Source: Neobacillus citreus (GTDB lineage Bacteria > Bacillota > Bacilli > Bacillales > Cytobacillaceae). Taken from it: DNA of 64,000 nucleotides. Location: NCBI RefSeq assembly GCF_018343545.2, contig NZ_JAGYPE020000015.1, forward strand, positions 26,664 through 90,663. The letters run 5' to 3'. Shown one piece after another: positions 60,649-64,000 of this stretch; within the stretch, counting starts at the first letter, position 1; every line of letters begins with the position of its first letter. Under the pieces are notes generated by a model that had not been told where the DNA came from, made no database searches, and saw only the letters and a list, made by a program, of their open reading frames with translations. A program made the position numbers and the translations under genes.

Positions 60649-61647
60649 ATGAAGTGGTTACGAACTAATAAGGGAACAACATTATTTTGGATAGTTGCAG
60701 CATTTCTCTTCCTCTTGCCATTTGTCTATGAATCTCGTAATCTGATGATTTTATTAACGCAAATATTTATTTTTTCGGTATTTGCAATGAGCTATGACCT
60801 GCTCCTTGGTTTTACCGGTATTGTTTCTTTTGGTCACGCGATGTTTTTTGGAATCGGAGCTTATTCGATCGGGATTTTTATGAAGCGATTTGAGCCGACG
60901 ATGCTGAATTTCCTGCTTGCACTATTGGCAACACTTGCTTTAACGGCGCTGGTCAGCTTTTTAGTCGGGCTTTTGACGCTCCGCTTAAAAAGCCACTTTT
61001 ATGCGATGTTAACGTTGTCTTTATCGGGATTGTTTCTAGTAGCGGCAGAAAAATGGCGGAGCCTGACCCATGGGAATGATGGCTTTACATTTCGTGTTCC
61101 GGAGCAATTTATTGACCGGACCGATTACTATCTGATTTGTCTGCTGATTATGGCGGTGGTGTTTATGATTTTAAAGCGGTTTACCAATTCACCATTGGGA
61201 CGGGTGCTTCAAGCGATTCGCGAGAATGAGCAGCGCACCGAGTCACTTGGCTTTCATGTCCTCCACTATAAAATTGCCGCAAGCATCGTTTCCGGAGTAT
61301 TAGCCGGTGTAGCGGGCATTCTTTATGCGATGTCACTACGGTTTGTTAATACAAGTGTTTTTTCGATGGACATCACATTGGATGCGTTGTTAATGACGAT
61401 TATCGGCGGTGTCGGCACACTATATGGTGCGATGATCGGTGCCGGATTAATTGAATTTGCCCATGACTGGCTGACAGAGCTGGCGAAAGAGCATTGGATT
61501 TTTGAACGCTGGATTATCTTTTTTGGCATTATTTATATTTTAGTGGTCATGTTTTTCCCGAAAGGAATTGTCGGTACGTTAAGGACCATAACCTGGAAGC
61601 GGAAAAAGCAGCAGGCAGTCAATAAAAAAGAAAAGCTGGCGGGCTAG
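60649..61647 (+). CDS. Branched-chain-amino-acid-type ABC permease LivM-like
   Basis: A 332-aa permease with about nine hydrophobic segments and LivM patterns (YDLLLGFTGIVSFGHAMFFG and DALLMTIIGGVGTLYGAMIG). I chose ATG 60649, with AAAGGGGTGAG upstream; an in-frame ATG at 60628 lies inside livH. The end of the protein is Lys/Arg-rich (RKKQQAVNKKEKLAG). Confidence 0.9.
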   Translation: MKWLRTNKGTTLFWIVAAFLFLLPFVYESRNLMILLTQIFIFSVFAMSYDLLLGFTGIVSFGHAMFFGIGAYSIGIFMKRFEPTMLNFLLALLATLALTALVSFLVGLLTLRLKSHFYAMLTLSLSGLFLVAAEKWRSLTHGNDGFTFRVPEQFIDRTDYYLICLLIMAVVFMILKRFTNSPLGRVLQAIRENEQRTESLGFHVLHYKIAASIVSGVLAGVAGILYAMSLRFVNTSVFSMDITLDALLMTIIGGVGTLYGAMIGAGLIEFAHDWLTELAKEHWIFERWIIFFGIIYILVVMFFPKGIVGTLRTITWKRKKQQAVNKKEKLAG

Positions 61648-61659
61648 AAGGAGGCGTCA

Positions 61660-61839
61660 ATGGATACGAATCAAGTTACCTCCTTTGTCGTTCGTTTTCA
61701 ATTGGCTGCAGTCGAAAAGGAGACCGGGTCCCGGCACTGGAGGATTAAAGTGACCCATGTGCAGGAAGACCGGGAAACTTTATTCGAAACGATTGAAGAG
61801 GCGATGTTGTTTATGAAGGAAATTGCGGAAGATTCATAG
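61660..61839 (+). CDS. Small uncharacterised protein between permease and FabH-like gene, 59 aa
   Basis: ATG 61660 follows AAGGAGGCGTC. The product starts MDTNQVTSFVVRFQLAAVEK and ends LFETIEEAMLFMKEIAEDS: a beta-rich first half with HWRIKVTHVQ, then a helix. Strong ribosome site and tight packing in the operon support it as real. Family not recognised. Confidence 0.75.
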   Translation: MDTNQVTSFVVRFQLAAVEKETGSRHWRIKVTHVQEDRETLFETIEEAMLFMKEIAEDS

Positions 61840-61853
61840 AGTAGGTGATCGTT

Positions 61854-62864
61854 TTGCAAATAGGCATAGTCAGTACAGGGATATACTTGCCGGAAAAAAC
61901 AATGACTGGTCGGGAAATCGCCGATAAGGCAGGCATTCCGGTGACCGTTGTAGAAGAAAAAATGGGGATTAGGAAAAAGCATATTCCAGGTCCCGATGAC
62001 CATACCTGTGAAATGGGCATCCTTGCTGCAAGAAAGGCGCTTGAGAAGGCCTCGTTTAATCCTTTGGATATTGACCTCGTCATTTATATCGGTGAGGAGC
62101 ATAAGGAATATCCACTCTGGACGGCGGGAATCAAGCTGCAGGAAGCAATCGGCGCTTTTAATGCCTGGGCGTTTGATACGGCTTTAAGGTGCGGCACAAC
62201 CGTGATGGCGTTGAAGGTGGCGAAAAGCATGATGCTCTCTGACCCAGGTATACGAACGGTTCTTCTTGCCGGGGGTTACCGAAATGTTGATTTCATAGAT
62301 TACGAGAACCCTAGAACAAGATTTATGTATAATCTTGGCGCTGGCGGCGGGGCCATTCTTCTTCAAAAGGATTATTCGGAAAATCTTTTGCTGGAGACGG
62401 TAATCCTGACGGATGGTTCTTTTTCCGAGGACGTCGTCGTCGTTGCCGGCGGCACTAAACATCCAATCTCGAGCGAGGCGATTGCCAAACGCTTGAACAT
62501 GCTCGATGTACTTGACCCTGAGGGGATGAAACAGCGCCTTGAGGAAAAATCAATGAGCAATTTTTTAAAAGTCATTCGCGAATCGGTTCGGAAGAGTGGG
62601 TATACAGTGGACGATATTGCGTATTTAGCGATTCTTCACATGAAAAAATCCGCTCATGAATATGTTTTAAGAGAACTGGGCTTGTCCGACGAGCAGGCAA
62701 TTTATTTGGAGGATTACGGTCATATTGGGCAGATAGATCAAATCTTGTCGTTGGAGCTGGCTTTACGGAAAGAGAAAGTGAAGGACGGCGATCTTGTCGT
62801 TTTTGTCAGCGCCGGGATTGGCTATGCGTGGGGAGCGACTACCATTAAATGGGGGAAGGGATGA
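61854..62864 (+). CDS. 3-oxoacyl-ACP synthase III (FabH/thiolase-like) enzyme
   Basis: A 336-aa thiolase-fold condensing enzyme: IGIVSTGIYLPEKTMTGREI, catalytic Cys in FDTALRCGTTVMALKVA, catalytic His in LAILHMKKSAHEY. The third position (usually Asn in YGN) reads DYGHIGQIDQ, with His instead of Asn. I chose TTG 61854, because AGGTGAT precedes it; GTG 61845 lies inside that site. A housekeeping FabH would sit with fab genes, so here it probably acts in a catabolic or special-acid pathway with the neighbouring hydrolase and transporter. Confidence 0.8.
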   Translation: MQIGIVSTGIYLPEKTMTGREIADKAGIPVTVVEEKMGIRKKHIPGPDDHTCEMGILAARKALEKASFNPLDIDLVIYIGEEHKEYPLWTAGIKLQEAIGAFNAWAFDTALRCGTTVMALKVAKSMMLSDPGIRTVLLAGGYRNVDFIDYENPRTRFMYNLGAGGGAILLQKDYSENLLLETVILTDGSFSEDVVVVAGGTKHPISSEAIAKRLNMLDVLDPEGMKQRLEEKSMSNFLKVIRESVRKSGYTVDDIAYLAILHMKKSAHEYVLRELGLSDEQAIYLEDYGHIGQIDQILSLELALRKEKVKDGDLVVFVSAGIGYAWGATTIKWGKG

Positions 62865-63772
62865 TAGGAATGGTAAACGTATCAGTGAAGAGTGTCGAGC
62901 TTTCAAACGGAGAAACGCTTTTTTACCGGGAAAGGGAAGGCGGAGAAATAAAAGTATTATTAGTCCATGGTAATATGACTTCATCCAAGCACTGGGATCT
63001 CGTTCTTGAAAATATGGATGAGAAATATAAATTGTTTGCCATTGATTTGCGGGGATTCGGCCTGTCTACCTATAACAACCTAATTATGTCGATTAAGGAT
63101 TTCGCTGATGATGTCAAACTGTTTGTAGACGCGATTGGTTTGAAAGACTTTGCGCTTGTCGGCTGGTCAACCGGAGGTGCAGTGGGTATGCAATTCGCCG
63201 CTGATTATCCAGGATATTGCAATAAATTAATATTGCTTGCTTCCGAATCCACGAGAGGCTATCCTTTCGACGGGAAATTGAGTGATGCTGATGAGTCGCG
63301 CCGATTTACCTTACATGAAGAGATAAAGCGGGACCTTATCCGCACGATTCCTGTGCAAGCCGCCTATGATACCAATGATGCTGCGTTACTGAAATTAATT
63401 TGGAACGCAGTCATTTACACTCACAACCAGCCGGCACCTGATCTTTATGATGAGTATGTTCAGGACATGCGGACGCAGCGCAATTTGGCCGAGGTCCATC
63501 ACTGCAACAATACCTTTAATATCAGCCATTTTCATAATGGACTTGTTCCTGGAAATGGCAAGGTCGACGACATTCATGTTCCTGTTCTGGTCTTATATGG
63601 TGAAAGGGATATGGTCATTGCCAGAGAAATGACGAATGAGCTTTTAGCAGATTTGGGAGATAAGGCGACCTATGTGGAATTGAAAAACTGTGGTCACTCC
63701 CCATTAGTGGATGACCTGCCGCAATTGTTGAAGGAGATGACAAAGTTTTTGGAGAAAGAAGTGCAGGTATAA
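62861..63772 (+). CDS. Alpha/beta hydrolase
   Basis: A 303-aa alpha/beta hydrolase: oxyanion region VLLVHGNMTSSKHWD, nucleophile Ser in ALVGWSTGGAVGMQFAADYP, Asp in VLYGERDMVIA and His in LKNCGHSPLVDDLPQ. I chose ATG 62861, whose ATGA overlaps the stop of the FabH-like gene; a second ATG lies at 62870. It may cleave an ester, thioester or a carbon-carbon bond of the imported compound. Last gene of the operon in the window. Confidence 0.85.
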   Translation: MIGMVNVSVKSVELSNGETLFYREREGGEIKVLLVHGNMTSSKHWDLVLENMDEKYKLFAIDLRGFGLSTYNNLIMSIKDFADDVKLFVDAIGLKDFALVGWSTGGAVGMQFAADYPGYCNKLILLASESTRGYPFDGKLSDADESRRFTLHEEIKRDLIRTIPVQAAYDTNDAALLKLIWNAVIYTHNQPAPDLYDEYVQDMRTQRNLAEVHHCNNTFNISHFHNGLVPGNGKVDDIHVPVLVLYGERDMVIAREMTNELLADLGDKATYVELKNCGHSPLVDDLPQLLKEMTKFLEKEVQV

Positions 63773-63781
63773 TAAGTTAGT

Positions 63782-63812
63782 GGAAAACGGTCTTTGAGGG
63801 GGTCGTTTTTTT
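63782..63812 (+). terminator. Weak terminator after the hydrolase
   Basis: AAAACGGTC can pair with GGTCGTTTT (one mismatch), followed by TTTTT. The stem is short, but the T-run is good. Confidence 0.5.
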
Positions 63813-63846
63813 TGACGCTTCGAATTATTGTCTACATTGTGAACTT

Positions 63847-63938
63847 TGTAGATATGTTCCTTAAATTTGTAGATAAATTTTTAAAATTGTAGATATCCTA
63901 ATGAATTTCGTAGATATCTTTAGAAAATTGTAGATATA
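63847..63938. repeat. Array of TTGTAGATAT-type motifs
   Basis: Five copies of (A/T)TTGTAGATAT- or TTCGTAGATAT-like units recur every 20-25 bp in the region 63847-63938, with unrelated spacers; a partial copy (TTGTCTACATTGTG) precedes at about 63826. No ORF. Same style as the array at 44803-45030 but with another unit. Confidence 0.7.
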
Positions 63939-64000
63939 ATCCGAAAAGTGCTGATAACCCTTTCTTAAAACCTAGGAATCTCGTTCGGTGTAACTCATAT

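Overview
The window looks like a chromosomal segment of a low-GC, endospore-forming Bacillaceae bacterium (a Bacillus/Neobacillus-type genome). The evidence is strong AGGAGG-type ribosome binding sites, frequent TTG/GTG starts, a SinR/SinI-type switch, a SleB-type cell wall hydrolase, BdbC/BdbD-like proteins, a T-box leader and Firmicutes-like gene order. The left part (about 1-37.2 kb) is AT-rich accessory DNA. The right part (about 37.3-64 kb) is more GC-balanced and looks like core metabolism plus one transport/lipid-type operon.

Layout. 1-2.5 kb: the start of a phage baseplate/tail-spike gene running off the left edge, then broken phage-like scraps. 2.6-3.5 kb: a SinI-like antirepressor and a SinR-like repressor, both on the minus strand. 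3.5-4.7 kb: non-coding DNA with SinR-type operators and a decayed DDE transposase. 4.7-25 kb: an exopolysaccharide (EPS) locus of the B. subtilis eps type. It has a chain-length regulator, a BY-kinase, a candidate EAR antitermination RNA, an EpsC-like dehydratase, a priming sugar transferase, glycosyltransferases, uronic-acid and FucNAc-type sugar enzymes (the latter incomplete), a polymerase, a flippase, a deacetylase-like protein, and an unusual block with an aldolase, a 2-hydroxyacid dehydrogenase and an asparagine-synthetase-like pair. 25-37.2 kb: two paeninodin-type lasso peptide gene sets. Set 1 has cyclase, precursor, HPr-kinase-like kinase, B1, B2, nucleotidyltransferase and ABC exporter. 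Set 2 has only cyclase, precursor and kinase, so it probably borrows B1, B2 and the exporter. A GT8 glycosyltransferase and a mini-SinR (HTH only) lie between them. 37.3-44.8 kb: lactonase, BdbD/BdbC-like pair, DUF2935 protein, glutaredoxin, SleB-like hydrolase, GabD-type dehydrogenase, HAD hydrolase. 45-50.6 kb: serA with a T-box leader, and the hom-thrC-thrB operon. 50.6-53.4 kb: a GGDEF-EAL protein and a zinc-ribbon miniprotein. 53.5-63.8 kb: a 1079-residue MalT/BTAD-type regulator, a liv-type ABC transporter, a FabH-like enzyme and an alpha/beta hydrolase.

How it fits together. The most interesting signal is a 16-bp inverted repeat of the form GTTCTTnnnnAAGAAC, the spacing known for SinR operators. 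It occurs at the EPS promoter, between the BY-kinase and EpsC-like genes, twice in front of lasso set 1, once in front of lasso set 2, and near the sinR-like gene. I infer that a SinR-like switch co-regulates matrix polysaccharide and two lasso peptides. Both lasso precursors end in Ser, which fits C-terminal phosphorylation by the paired kinases. Both are followed by a near-identical terminator hairpin that would favour precursor over enzyme production.
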